A stretch of DNA of 64,000 nt from Beijerinckiaceae bacterium (GTDB lineage: Bacteria > Pseudomonadota > Alphaproteobacteria > Rhizobiales > Beijerinckiaceae): positions 657,251 through 721,250 of the forward strand of contig JAPZSB010000002.1 of the NCBI GenBank assembly GCA_027531565.1, written 5' to 3'. The notes under the pieces are model-generated. The model saw only the letters and a program-made list of their open reading frames with translations. It searched no databases and was not told where the DNA came from. Below, piece after piece: positions 1-12,573 of this stretch. The position numbers were made by a program, and so were the translations under genes. Position 1 is the stretch's first letter. The number at the start of each line of letters is the position of its first letter.

Positions 1-27
1 ACATCCGCTAAAAATGACGCGATCCCG

Positions 28-55
28 GTAACCTTCTCTTAAGAGAAAGGGTTAC
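28..55. terminator. Inverted repeat at the left edge
   Basis: Arms GTAACC-TTCTCTT and AAGAGAA-AG-GGTTAC form a hairpin with a two-base bulge; the centre TTCTCTTAAGAGAA is a perfect palindrome. No T-tract follows. It could end a gene left of the window or act upstream of the DUF2798 gene. Only the symmetry is seen; the role is inferred. Confidence 0.3.
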
Positions 56-119
56 GAAGCGGTAAACGCTGCGTAACGATGCCCGCCGATCCAACTTCTT
101 CCGTTCCGGAGTAAGCCTC

Positions 120-368
120 ATGCAGGGCAAGGCCCGATTCATCTTTCCCGCCATCCTTTCCTGCGTGATGGCGTTCCTGATGACGGCGGTGGTGACCTAT
201 CTCAATGTCGGCACGCCGCCCGATTTCGTCGCGCGGTGGCTGCATGCCTTCGTCATCGCCTGGCCGCTCGCCTATCTCGCGGCGCTGATTGCCTCGCCCA
301 TCGCGCGGCGCGGCACGATGCTGATCCTCCAGCTGATCGAGGGCAAATCCGATGCTCCGCGCGCTTGA
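120..368 (+). CDS. DUF2798 family small membrane protein
   Basis: An 82-residue protein with two hydrophobic segments (about residues 8-28 and 42-60). Size, two-helix layout and the motif around PPDFVARWLHAFVIAWPLA match the DUF2798 family, whose members are small inner-membrane proteins of unknown function. The sequence CCGGAG lies about 10 bases before the ATG and is a plausible ribosome binding site. Its last 17 bases overlap the start of the amidase gene, so the two are probably translated from one message. I cannot infer a function from the sequence. Confidence 0.75.
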   Translation: MQGKARFIFPAILSCVMAFLMTAVVTYLNVGTPPDFVARWLHAFVIAWPLAYLAALIASPIARRGTMLILQLIEGKSDAPRA

Positions 369-1614
369 CCTCGCCGAGGCCCTCGACGAGGGCGACATCA
401 CGCCGCAGGCCGTGCTCGAACTCTGCGCCGAGGCCATCGCCGCGCGCGAGGCCGAACTCGGCTGTTTCCAGCATCTCGATCTCGAGCGGGCCCGCATTCT
501 CGCCGGCCGCCGGCCGAAGGGGCCACTCGGTGGCCTGCCGGTGGGGATGAAGGACATCATCGAGACCGCCGCCATGCCCACCGCCTATGGCGTGCCGTTC
601 TACCGCGACCACCGCCCCGTGGCCGATGCGCCGATCGTGGTGCTGACCGAGGATGCCGGCGGGATCGTGCCGGGCAAGACCGTGACGACCGAACTCGCCT
701 TCCTGAGCCCGCCGAAGACGCGGAATCCGCATGATCCGCGCCGGACGCCGGGTGGCTCCTCCTCCGGTTCCGCCGCCGCCGTGGCCGCCGGCATGCTGCC
801 GCTGGCCTTCGGAACGCAGACCTCCGGCTCCGTCATCCGTCCCGCCAGCTTCTGCGGCGTCGCCGCGATGAAACCGAGCTACCGGCTGCTGCCGATCAGC
901 GGCGTGAAGCCCTTCGCGCCGCTGCTCGATACGCTGGGCCTGTTCGGCGCGCGCGTGGCCGATATCGCCTTCGGGCTGGAGGCGATCACCGGGCGGGCGC
1001 TCCGCGTCGACGGGCAGGATTTCGGCACGCCGACCTTCGGCGTCACGCGGATGCCGTTTGCCGGTTCGGCCGAGCCGGAGGCCGAGGCAGCCCTGCGACG
1101 GGCCATCCATGCGCTGGGCAAGGCCGGCGCGACCGTGGTCGACGTGACGCTGGATGCGCGTTTCGCTGCGGCGCATGACGCGCAGCGGACGATCTCGCTG
1201 TTCGAGGCGGCGCAGCATCTCGCCTTCGAGCACCGGCGGCAGCCGGAGGAACTTTCCGCGATGCTCCGGGCGGCTCTGGACGAGGGAGGGGCGATCCCGG
1301 TCGCCGAGTTCGATGCGGCGCGCTCCACCGCCAACAAGGCCCGCAAGGCGACGCATGCGCTGTTCGAGCCGATTGACGTGCTGCTGACCTATTCCGCGCC
1401 GGGGCCGGCGCCGCTGGCGGAGACGACCGGCGATCCGCGCTTCAACCGGCTGGTCACCCTGCTCGGCCTGCCGGCCGTGAATGTGCCGGGATGCCGGACC
1501 GATGACGGCCTTCCGGTGGGCCTGCAGGTGGTGGCCGCGTTCGGCGACGACCAGCGCGCGCTGGCGGCGGCGTCGTTCCTCGAAGCGGCCCTGGCGGCGT
1601 CTTCCGCGGCCTGA
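352..1614 (+). CDS. Amidase signature family hydrolase
   Basis: A 420-residue amidase-signature enzyme expected to hydrolyse a carboxylic amide to acid and ammonia. The Ser-cisSer-Lys triad is readable: Lys67 in GMKD, cis-Ser136 in the GGSSSGSA glycine/serine loop, and nucleophile Ser160 in TSGSVIRPA. The 93- and 24-residue spacings fit the family (for example fatty acid amide hydrolase). It has no signal peptide, so it is cytoplasmic. The ATG overlaps the preceding DUF2798 gene by 17 bases. No gatB or gatC is adjacent, so it is not evidently the GatA transamidosome subunit. The substrate cannot be read from the sequence. Confidence 0.88.
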   Translation: MLRALDLAEALDEGDITPQAVLELCAEAIAAREAELGCFQHLDLERARILAGRRPKGPLGGLPVGMKDIIETAAMPTAYGVPFYRDHRPVADAPIVVLTEDAGGIVPGKTVTTELAFLSPPKTRNPHDPRRTPGGSSSGSAAAVAAGMLPLAFGTQTSGSVIRPASFCGVAAMKPSYRLLPISGVKPFAPLLDTLGLFGARVADIAFGLEAITGRALRVDGQDFGTPTFGVTRMPFAGSAEPEAEAALRRAIHALGKAGATVVDVTLDARFAAAHDAQRTISLFEAAQHLAFEHRRQPEELSAMLRAALDEGGAIPVAEFDAARSTANKARKATHALFEPIDVLLTYSAPGPAPLAETTGDPRFNRLVTLLGLPAVNVPGCRTDDGLPVGLQVVAAFGDDQRALAAASFLEAALAASSAA

Positions 1615-1733
1615 CATGCATTCTCCGGATGGCCTTGGGGCCGGGTTAACCGTCCTGTGAAGCGGCTGCGGAAATCCGTTGCCAACTCGTTAACAAAAGG
1701 TAAGCTTTCCGGGTCTCCACCGAGGAGTGTCCC

Positions 1734-1817
1734 ATGAGCGCGGTTCTTCGTCTCGATCTGCTCGCGTTTCTCGCTTCCTTCGCCCTGCTGGCGGCGATCG
1801 TTTTCGGACTGGTGTGA
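1734..1817 (+). CDS. 27-residue single-span membrane peptide
   Basis: A very short frame encoding MSAVLRLDLLAFLASFALL followed by eight more mostly hydrophobic residues and a TGA. The ribosome binding site GAGGAG lies seven bases before the ATG, better than many large genes here have. The product is one transmembrane helix with a short positively charged N terminus (Arg6), so it would insert in the inner membrane. It stands alone between the amidase gene and a convergent secreted-protein gene. No function can be assigned; the case rests on the ribosome binding site and the clean hydrophobic profile. Confidence 0.55.
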   Translation: MSAVLRLDLLAFLASFALLAAIVFGLV

Positions 1818-1870
1818 GTGTGCCGGCGGCCTCCGGGCCGCCAGGTGGTAAAAGCTCCGGATGGCTCCGC

Positions 1871-2146
1871 TCAGGATTGCGGGCAGGGCTGTTCGGTCTG
1901 TTCCCATGATGTGACATTGATCGCCATCGTGCAGCGCATCATGCGATTGCCGAGGCAGATCTCGCTGCCGACCTCGAAGGACCGGCCTGCCGCCCGGCAG
2001 GTGCAGGGCGTCTTGCTGCTGGCCCGGGAAACCGGGATGTCCGGTGCCGCTCGCGGCGGTTCGGCCGCGAAAGCCGGAATGGTCAGCAAGCCGAGAAACG
2101 CGAAAACGGGCAAAGCGGCGAAGTCAGGGAATGCACGGACAGACAT
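1871..2146 (-). CDS. Small secreted cysteine-containing protein
   Basis: A 91-residue protein with an N-terminal signal peptide (hydrophobic stretch about residues 8-28, likely cleaved after AFA). The mature part has four cysteines, in CTC, EIC and QPC contexts, suggesting disulfides in the periplasm. The start is fixed by GGAGG six bases upstream of the ATG; the reading frame stays open further upstream but lacks such a site. I recall similar short proteins of unknown function in Hyphomicrobiales, but no family name is certain. It is convergent with the 27-residue peptide gene. Confidence 0.65.
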   Translation of the reverse strand: MSVRAFPDFAALPVFAFLGLLTIPAFAAEPPRAAPDIPVSRASSKTPCTCRAAGRSFEVGSEICLGNRMMRCTMAINVTSWEQTEQPCPQS

Positions 2147-2339
2147 GGGCGCCTCCGCTTCTGCCGGCGCCAGCCTGAATCGGTCTGGTGACCGGGTCAA
2201 CGCGTCGAGAATGATCCTCCGCCTGCAACTAGTCAAATTCGAGCAAAAGGCCGCGCGTGCGATGAGCAAAGTCTTCAAACGCGGTGTCTAGATGTCGCAG
2301 CGCTCCAGAACGGTCCTGCTCCAGAATAGGAAATCCGCG

Positions 2340-2612
2340 ATGCTCCGACTGACCCTGCCGCTCCTTCTCGCCTGCGGTTTCGCCAGCTCTGCCACCGCTG
2401 TCCAGCCTTCCTATGACCCGTATTGTGCGCGGATCCCCCGGGTGCATTGGCTGTCCTCGTCGGAAATCGCGCTCGAATTGCAGCAGCGCGGCCTGCGGCT
2501 TGTCGAGATCCGGCTTGCCGAACAGAAATGCTATGCGGTGCGCGTCCAGAACGCCGCCGGCCAGCGCGAGGAGCTGATCCTCGATCCCATGACCGGCGAC
2601 GTGATGCGATAA
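2340..2612 (+). CDS. Secreted PepSY-like domain protein
   Basis: A 90-residue protein with a signal peptide of about 20 residues (LRLTLPLLLACGFASSATA). The mature part carries a PepSY-like pattern: IALELQQRGLRLVEIRLAEQ, then a strand ending in a DPMTGDVMR turn, as in small periplasmic PepSY proteins thought to inhibit proteases or bind partners. Two cysteines (one in the signal, one in the mature domain) plus one near YDPYC are visible. The chosen ATG starts the signal peptide; an ATG 48 bases earlier would add a non-secretory leader. It is convergent with uvrB, two bases apart. Confidence 0.68.
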   Translation: MLRLTLPLLLACGFASSATAVQPSYDPYCARIPRVHWLSSSEIALELQQRGLRLVEIRLAEQKCYAVRVQNAAGQREELILDPMTGDVMR

Positions 2613-2614
2613 CC

Positions 2615-5314
<2,700 letters not shown>

Positions 5315-5367
5315 GGCGGCAACATGGCGCGCAGACCCCGCGCTTACAAGCACTCTTGAATATTGGC

Positions 5368-5386
5368 GCTGACAATTCCTGTCAGC
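5368..5386 (-). terminator. Hairpin after the chemoreceptor gene
   Basis: Arms GCTGACA and TGTCAGC flank a five-base loop just past the chemoreceptor stop codon and before uvrB. No T-run follows, so it is a weak intrinsic terminator at best or an mRNA-stabilising hairpin. Confidence 0.4.
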
Positions 5387-5398
5387 AGCCGGGCGGGC

Positions 5399-7468
5399 TC
5401 ACCCGGTGATGCGCTTGCCGGTTTCCGCGATGATGCGGGGCAGGGTATCGACGAGGGTTCCGGTGGTGCGTTCCATCTCGTCGGCGACGCCCTGCACGGA
5501 TTCGGCCGAGGCATGGGCATCCGAGCCGAGCTGGGCAATCGCGTTCACCTGGTCCGCCACCGTGCGCACGGCATCGGCGAGCGAATGGATCGACTGGCCG
5601 AAGCCCTCGCTCGTCATATGCTGCTCGTGGACAGCGGCGGCGATGGCGGCGTTCAGGCCCTGGATGGTGCCGACTTCCTGCGACAGGGCGGAGGCCTGTT
5701 CGGAGGCCTGGCGGGCAATGTCCTTCAGTTCCGCCACCTTGGCCTCGATGGTGCGCGTGGCGCCCATGGTGCGGGAGGCGAGTTCCTTCACCTCGCCGGC
5801 GACCACGGCGAAGCCCTTGCCGGCATTGCCGGCGCGGGCGGCCTCGATCGTGGCATTGAGGGCAAGGAGATTGGTCTGGCTGGCAATGGCGTTGATGAGA
5901 TCGACGATCGAGCCGATCGCGATGGCGACCTCCTCGAACTTGCCGGCGGAGACGCGGGAACTGTCCGCGCGGCCCATGACTTCCTGCGCAAGCTGCGCCG
6001 TCCGGCTGGTCTGCTCCGCGATCTCGGCGATGGACTTGGCCAGCTCGTCCGACAGCCGGGTGACTTCCTCGACCGTCGCGCGCGAGGTTTCCGTGGCGGA
6101 GAAGGCCTCGTCCTGCGCCTGGCGGACCGCGTTCACGGTGCCGAGCATGGCGATCGATTTCTCGTTGAGCGTGGCGGCGGCCATCTGGAGCGTGCTGGTG
6201 GCGGTCTGCGAGGCCTCGTTGAACTCGCGCTCCATCTGCTGGAGGATCGTGCGGCGGCTTTCGCCCAGCCGGGCCTCGGCCGCGGCGCGTTCCTCGATGA
6301 GCTTCTGGCGCTCGGCGGCGGCCTCGATGAAGCGGCCCACGGCGTTCGAGATCAGGCCGATCTCGCTGCGTTCCGACATGGCCGGCGGGGCCACGACATC
6401 CGGATCTCCGCGCAGGGATTGCTCCAGCGCATCCGAAGCCCGCCGGATCGGCCGCGACAGCGAGGCACCGACCCAGGCGGTGAAGCCGACCCCGAGCAGG
6501 ACCGCGAGGAGCTGCAGGCCGATCATGAGCGCCATCTGGTTCCAGGCGGCCTGCCCCTCGGCAGCGCCCAACGCCTTCAGGCGATCCGTCACGGCCGCGA
6601 GCATGCCATTGTAGGCGTCGGTGCGCTGGCCGGTCAGCGTCCACCATTCCTCGGAGGTCATGGCTGTCTTGGTCTGGCTGCGCGTCGCTTCAAGCAGGTC
6701 GCGCCGCTTCTGCAGGAAGCTCGCCGTCGCGGCCGGCGGGAGGAAGTTGTCCATGGAGAAGCCATCGAGGGAGGCGGAGGCCGCCTCGAACAGCGAGAGG
6801 AAGCGATCATGCAGGCGGATCGTTCCGATGAAGCGCTCGCGCAGGGTGTCATCGAGCCCTTCCTCGTTGATCAGCGCGACGCCAATGGCGCGCTCGATGC
6901 CGAGATTCTCGTTGGCGAGCAGCAGCGCATCCAGCGCCTGCCGCGTCCGCGTGATCGACTCGTTGCTGGAGGTTGCGCTGAGCGCGGAAGCCCCCGAGGA
7001 CAGCTCGTCGATGATCTCGCTATAGGCGAGCAGCATCGTGCCCATATCCGCGCTCGACCCGAAGACCTTCTCCCGGATGACCTTGAGATTGTCGACGATC
7101 TTCGTCCGCGCTGTCTTCAGCCGGTCGACGCCGCCGGCGAGACGCGGCTCCTTGCCGGCTTCCTCGAGCAGGTCCATGAAGGCCTCGAGCGCCTTGTCGG
7201 TGCCGTCCTGCATCTGCACGAACCGGTTGCGATGCGCGGCGCGGCCTTCCGTCGCCGAGATCAGGCCGGCAGCCGAGGCGCGTTCGGCCTGCATGCCGTG
7301 CATCAGCGTGGTGGAAACCCCGGCGATCCGGATGCCCATATCGAGCAGGCGGGCCCGGGCCAGCTGGTCCAGAGCCACAGGTGCGATCTGCCAGAGCGAG
7401 AGAATTGCCGAGAGCAGCGGAACGAGGAGAAGAAGCCCGAGATTCTGACGGATCGTGAGGTGCTGCAT
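5399..7468 (-). CDS. Methyl-accepting chemotaxis protein with NIT sensor
   Basis: A 689-residue inner-membrane chemoreceptor. TM1 is about residues 7-30, followed by a large helical periplasmic domain with a [12 protein letters not shown] signature typical of NIT (nitrate/nitrite-sensing) domains. TM2 is about 310-332, then HAMP, then a cytoplasmic signalling domain whose hairpin tip ([20 protein letters not shown]) contacts CheA and CheW. Its role is to bias flagellar rotation in response to a ligand; nitrate/nitrite is a family guess only, because NIT domains have varied ligands. No che genes are adjacent. It is divergent from the SemiSWEET gene. Confidence 0.92.
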   Translation of the reverse strand: MQHLTIRQNLGLLLLVPLLSAILSLWQIAPVALDQLARARLLDMGIRIAGVSTTLMHGMQAERASAAGLISATEGRAAHRNRFVQMQDGTDKALEAFMDLLEEAGKEPRLAGGVDRLKTARTKIVDNLKVIREKVFGSSADMGTMLLAYSEIIDELSSGASALSATSSNESITRTRQALDALLLANENLGIERAIGVALINEEGLDDTLRERFIGTIRLHDRFLSLFEAASASLDGFSMDNFLPPAATASFLQKRRDLLEATRSQTKTAMTSEEWWTLTGQRTDAYNGMLAAVTDRLKALGAAEGQAAWNQMALMIGLQLLAVLLGVGFTAWVGASLSRPIRRASDALEQSLRGDPDVVAPPAMSERSEIGLISNAVGRFIEAAAERQKLIEERAAAEARLGESRRTILQQMEREFNEASQTATSTLQMAAATLNEKSIAMLGTVNAVRQAQDEAFSATETSRATVEEVTRLSDELAKSIAEIAEQTSRTAQLAQEVMGRADSSRVSAGKFEEVAIAIGSIVDLINAIASQTNLLALNATIEAARAGNAGKGFAVVAGEVKELASRTMGATRTIEAKVAELKDIARQASEQASALSQEVGTIQGLNAAIAAAVHEQHMTSEGFGQSIHSLADAVRTVADQVNAIAQLGSDAHASAESVQGVADEMERTTGTLVDTLPRIIAETGKRITG

Positions 7469-7530
7469 CGGAATTCCATAAAATAATATCTGCTTGCCGC
7501 ATGATCCGATGCAACCCCTAAGAGAGGCTT

Positions 7531-7562
7531 AAACCACCGTGGTTTCGCCTATGGTTGCAACC
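7531..7562. promoter_or_regulatory. Paired palindromes between chemoreceptor and SemiSWEET
   Basis: Two perfect palindromes lie close together in the divergent intergenic region: AAACCACCGTGGTTT (7531-7545) and GGTTGCAACC (7553-7562). They sit about 65 bases before the chemoreceptor start and about 185 bases before the SemiSWEET start. They look like operator half-sites. The rest of the 278-base gap shows no gene. Confidence 0.4.
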
Positions 7563-7746
7563 GAAGAGCGGGAGATTCGGGAAGACTGCAACTTTGGATA
7601 GGCGAATTTGCCGCTGCCGGTGGGCAAGGCGACGGCAATCTGGCGAAAATCCGGGCAGGAACCCAGTCCGCACCGAAGCGGGGCAGATTTCGTTTGGCGC
7701 GAATCGCGAGACAGGGCAGTCAGGCGGGAAACGCGAAGGAGGCTCC

Positions 7747-8004
7747 GTGTCCGTTGCCGTGGAACTCATCGGCGGTGTCGCTGCCGTCATCACCACCCTG
7801 TGCTGGGTGCCCCAGGCGATCAAGGTGATCCGGACGCGGGACACCCGGTCGCTGTCGCTGGTGATGTACCTGATGCTCGCGGCGGGGATCGTGCTCTGGC
7901 TGGTCTATGGCCTGCTGATCCTGTCCTGGCCGCTGATCGGGGCCAACCTCGTCACGCTGGTGCTGGTCGGCATCATCCTCGGCATGAAGCTGCGCTTCGG
8001 CTGA
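7747..8004 (+). CDS. SemiSWEET family sugar transporter
   Basis: An 85-residue, three-helix membrane protein of the SemiSWEET/PQ-loop family, which works as a homodimer to move sugars across the membrane by facilitated diffusion. The PQ-loop motif is VPQAIKVIRTRDTRSLS, followed by the second helix with the conserved tryptophan-rich LWLVYGLL. The start is a GTG five bases after AAGGAGG. The frame stays open upstream, but that stretch is Arg-rich and non-membrane-like, so the short form is right. It is convergent with a PQQ-type sugar dehydrogenase, a suggestive pairing for sugar use. Confidence 0.85.
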   Translation: MSVAVELIGGVAAVITTLCWVPQAIKVIRTRDTRSLSLVMYLMLAAGIVLWLVYGLLILSWPLIGANLVTLVLVGIILGMKLRFG

Positions 8005-8010
8005 GGCCGC

Positions 8011-9129
8011 TCAGCGCGGCACGAGGCGCAGCATCTGGCCGTCGCTCTCGTCGGTCAGGAGATAGACATAGCCGTCCGGCCCCTGCACGACATCGCGAAT
8101 CCGCTCCCGGCGGGCTTCAAGGTAGCGATTTTCACCGGTGACCTGGCCGTTCCGGAATTCCAGCCGCACCATCAGCCCGGCCGCGAGGGCGCCGGTCAGC
8201 AGGTGACCGCGCCAGGCGGGGAACTTGTCGCCGGTGTAGAACGTGCCGCCGGAAGGGGCGATCGAGGGATCCCAGTAGAAGAGCGGCTGTTCCATCCCCT
8301 CGCGATGCGTGCCGCTGCCGATTTTCACACCGGAATAGTCAATTCCGTAGGTGATGACGGGCCAGCCGTAATTCCTGCCCTTTTCCGGGCGGTTGATCTC
8401 GTCGCCGCCGCGGGCGCCATGCTCGATCGTGTAGAGCTGGCCGGTTTCGGGATGGAGCGTCGCGCCCTGTACATTGCGATGGCCATAGGACCAGATCTCC
8501 GGACGCGCATCCGCCCGGCCGACAAAGGGGTTGTCGGGCGGGACGCTGCCATCGGTCCGGATGCGGATGACCTTGCCGATATGATTGGCGAGGTTCTGCG
8601 CCTCGGCTTCCATGTTGCCGCGGTCGCCGAGCGTGATGAAGAGATGGCCCTTCCGGTCGAAGACGAGGCGGCACCCGAAATGCCGCGTTGTCGAACCGGC
8701 CGGGTTCTGCCGGAAGATCACCTGGCCTTCCTCGAGCATGGCGCCGTTTCCGGAGAGTTTCGCCCGGAACACGGAGGTACCGACCCCGCCGTCGCGCGCC
8801 TCGGCGAAGCAGAGGAAAACCTCCCGCGTGCGAACGAAATCCGGATGGAGTGCAAGGCCGAGCAGGCCGCCCTGACCCCGGGCCGCGATGGGCGGAAGGC
8901 CGCCGATCGGCCCGGAGAGGGAGGCTGTCCGAAGGTTGACGATGCGCAGCCGCCCGGCCCTCTCGGTGACGAGGGCCCGCCCGTCCGGGAGGAAGGCCAT
9001 GCCCCAGGGATTGGCCAGCCCGCGCACGACCACCTCGACCCGGGGTTCGTCGGGCGCGGCGGCCTGGCTCGCCGGGGCAAGGAGGACAAGGCCGCCGGCA
9101 AGGGCGGCCCGGAGGGCGTTGCGGGACAT
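8011..9129 (-). CDS. PQQ-dependent soluble aldose dehydrogenase family protein
   Basis: A 372-residue periplasmic six-bladed beta-propeller of the glucose/sorbosone dehydrogenase family (YliI/Asd type), which oxidises aldoses with PQQ. A signal peptide covers about residues 1-24. Family landmarks are LANPWGMAFLPDGRALVTER, GQGGLLGLALHPDF, the RNVQG strand and EHGARGGDEIN. The start is the ATG with GAGG six bases upstream; a GTG two codons earlier is less well placed. It follows the Bug receptor gene by 31 bases on the same strand, so co-transcription is likely. The sugar is unknown. Confidence 0.88.
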   Translation of the reverse strand: MSRNALRAALAGGLVLLAPASQAAAPDEPRVEVVVRGLANPWGMAFLPDGRALVTERAGRLRIVNLRTASLSGPIGGLPPIAARGQGGLLGLALHPDFVRTREVFLCFAEARDGGVGTSVFRAKLSGNGAMLEEGQVIFRQNPAGSTTRHFGCRLVFDRKGHLFITLGDRGNMEAEAQNLANHIGKVIRIRTDGSVPPDNPFVGRADARPEIWSYGHRNVQGATLHPETGQLYTIEHGARGGDEINRPEKGRNYGWPVITYGIDYSGVKIGSGTHREGMEQPLFYWDPSIAPSGGTFYTGDKFPAWRGHLLTGALAAGLMVRLEFRNGQVTGENRYLEARRERIRDVVQGPDGYVYLLTDESDGQMLRLVPR

Positions 9130-9160
9130 GATCACCTCGTTGCTGTGCGGGGCCTCAGCG

Positions 9161-10153
9161 TCATTCCGGCTTGATGCCGAGCGTCCTGATCACATCCGCC
9201 CAGGTGTCGATTTCCTGTTTCAGGTAGGCTCCGAATGCATCTGGAGCGCGGACATCCAGTGCAAAGCCCAGAGCGGTGATTTTTTCGGCCACCGGCGCTG
9301 ATTTCAGCGCGGCGACGATCGCGCCGGAGAGCGTGTCGAGCGCCGGCTTCGGCGTTTTCGCCGGGGCAAAGAAGGCGGCCCAGGATTCCGCATCGGCATT
9401 GGTGATGCCCTGCTCGCGGAAGGTCGGGATGTTCGGCACCTGGCCCGGTCGCTTCGCGCTGGCAATACCGATGCCGCGCATCTGGCCGGCCTCGATCTGC
9501 TTGATCACGCTCGGCAGGGTCGAGAGGGAGACATCGATCGTGCCGGCGATGATGTCCTGCACCAGCGGCGGGGCGCCGCGATAGGGCACGTGCTGCATCG
9601 TCGTGCCGGTGCGCTTGAGCAGCAGTTCCATCGAGAGATGGGAACCGGAACCGACGCCGGTGGAGCCGTAATTCAGCTTGCCCGGATTGGCCTTGGCATA
9701 GGCGACGAGATCCGGCAGCGACTTCACGTCGAGCGCGTTCTTGACAACGAGCGCATGCGGGAAGGCCCCGGCACCGGCCAGTGGCGCGAAATCCCGGATC
9801 GCGTCGTAGCCGGGATCCTTCAGCAGGAACATGTTGTTCCCGTGCGTCTGGTTGTTGCCGAAGATGATGGTGTGGCCGTCCGGATCGGCCGTGGCGACGG
9901 CGCGCGTGCCGATGGAGCCCGAGGCGCCGGCCTTGTTCTCGACGATGACCTTCTGCTTCAGCGGTTCCTCGATGGCCTGTCCGACCAGCCGCGCGATGAC
10001 ATCGGTCGGACCGCCGGCCGGATAGGGCACCACGAGCGTGACCGTTTTCGAGGGAAAGCCACCCTGGGCCCGGAGGATGCCCGGCATGGCGACCATGCCG
10101 CCGGCAAGGGCGAGGAGGTGGCGGCGGTTCGGGCGGGTAAATCGGGATGTCAT
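9161..10153 (-). CDS. Bug/TTT family periplasmic solute-binding protein
   Basis: A 330-residue tripartite tricarboxylate receptor (Bug family). It has an N-terminal twin-arginine-like leader (NRRHLLALAGG) and the hallmark segments KTVTLVVPYPAGGPTDVIARL and VIVENKAGASGSIG. Bug proteins bind small carboxylates or amides in the periplasm and usually deliver them to TctA/TctB membrane subunits. No tctA or tctB is present here, so it is an orphan receptor. AAGGAGAGG lies eight bases before the ATG. The PQQ dehydrogenase gene follows closely. Confidence 0.9.
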   Translation of the reverse strand: MTSRFTRPNRRHLLALAGGMVAMPGILRAQGGFPSKTVTLVVPYPAGGPTDVIARLVGQAIEEPLKQKVIVENKAGASGSIGTRAVATADPDGHTIIFGNNQTHGNNMFLLKDPGYDAIRDFAPLAGAGAFPHALVVKNALDVKSLPDLVAYAKANPGKLNYGSTGVGSGSHLSMELLLKRTGTTMQHVPYRGAPPLVQDIIAGTIDVSLSTLPSVIKQIEAGQMRGIGIASAKRPGQVPNIPTFREQGITNADAESWAAFFAPAKTPKPALDTLSGAIVAALKSAPVAEKITALGFALDVRAPDAFGAYLKQEIDTWADVIRTLGIKPE

Positions 10154-10265
10154 CGGCGGTTCCTCTCCTTGTTTCGGGGCCGGGCCGGCGCATTGGCCAA
10201 AAAAGCACGGAGGGTGCCGTCTTTTTGCCCGGTTTCGGCTTGATGCCTCGGGGCAACAGACATAA

Positions 10266-11561
<1,296 letters not shown>

Positions 11562-11587
11562 GACGGACCGGCAAGGCGCTGCATTCC

Positions 11588-12496
11588 ATGACGTTGTGGT
11601 CGCGCCTTGCCCTTTCGCTTCTGCTTGCCGGCCTGCTCGTGCTGCCGCCGCAGCTTGCCTTCCGGGGCGATGGGGTGTGGGCGCAGGAAAATCCGATGAC
11701 GGCCACCATGGTCCCGCCGGATGACGAGCCCGAGCCCCAGCCCGACCCGCAACAGCCGCTCCAGCCCGGCGCCACACCGCCCGTGCTCGATGTCGATCCC
11801 GGACGGCGCCTGCCGGTGGTGACAGCGCCGCTGCCGCCGCCGCGGCCCTTCTTCGCCGCACCGGCTCCGGCCCAGGCGACGGCACCCGCCGCGGCTGCAA
11901 CGCCTGCGAGCGGGATTCCTGCACCTCCGAATGCGGCAACGCCCAGCCCGGCACCGCCCGCCGCCGGAGCGGCTCCCCCTGCCGTGCCCGCCCCTGCCGA
12001 GCCTGAAGCGCCGGCCTCGCCGCCTGCCGTGGCCGCGCTGCCGGACGAGCCGGAAATCGAGCTGACACCGAACATGCGGATCATTTCGCTGCCGATCGTC
12101 ACGCAGCCCGCGACCACCGAGGAGATCGAAGCGGAGGAGGAGCGCACGCCGGAGCCGACCCTGGTCGAGAAACAGACCGACGCCGTGGATATTGCCTGCC
12201 TCCAGCCGGAATTGCTGCGTCTCGTGAAACAGGCCGGCGACCATTTCGGCGCGACGCCGGTCATCACCTCCGGGCAGCGCGAACGCGGACGGCGCAATTC
12301 CTACCATCGCCGCTGCATGGCGGCGGATTTCTTCGTGCCGGGCGTCGAACGGGCCCGGCTGGCACGCTATCTGCGCAGCCTGCCCGGCGCCGGCGGCGTC
12401 GGCACCTATTGTCACACCAAATCGGTGCATATCGATACCGGCGAGCCGCGCAACTGGTGGCAATGCGGCTTCCGCACCCGATTTGCCCTGCGCTGA
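11588..12496 (+). CDS. Secreted Pro/Ala-rich protein with M15-like carboxypeptidase domain
   Basis: A 302-residue exported protein. It has a signal peptide (about 1-32), then a long disordered Pro/Ala-rich linker (about 38-150), then a C-terminal domain of the extensin-like/M15 (DUF882-type) fold. The putative zinc site is visible: His in NSYHRRC, Asp in MAADFF, and His in SVHIDTG. Such proteins act on peptidoglycan or bind the cell wall, with the linker spanning the periplasm. Four cysteines in the C-terminal domain may form disulfides. Catalysis is inferred from metal-site geometry, not proven. Confidence 0.72.
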   Translation: MTLWSRLALSLLLAGLLVLPPQLAFRGDGVWAQENPMTATMVPPDDEPEPQPDPQQPLQPGATPPVLDVDPGRRLPVVTAPLPPPRPFFAAPAPAQATAPAAAATPASGIPAPPNAATPSPAPPAAGAAPPAVPAPAEPEAPASPPAVAALPDEPEIELTPNMRIISLPIVTQPATTEEIEAEEERTPEPTLVEKQTDAVDIACLQPELLRLVKQAGDHFGATPVITSGQRERGRRNSYHRRCMAADFFVPGVERARLARYLRSLPGAGGVGTYCHTKSVHIDTGEPRNWWQCGFRTRFALR

Positions 12497-12573
12497 GCGG
12501 TACGCGGAATCGGGTGGCATTGCCCTGCCTGCCGTGCGAGGGTCAGCCAACCTGACCTGATTCCGGACTTCCG

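Noticed and set aside
7555..7746. A longer N terminus for the SemiSWEET protein
   Set aside because: The extra 64 residues are Arg-rich and soluble-looking, whereas AAGGAGG sits right before the internal GTG and gives the standard family length.
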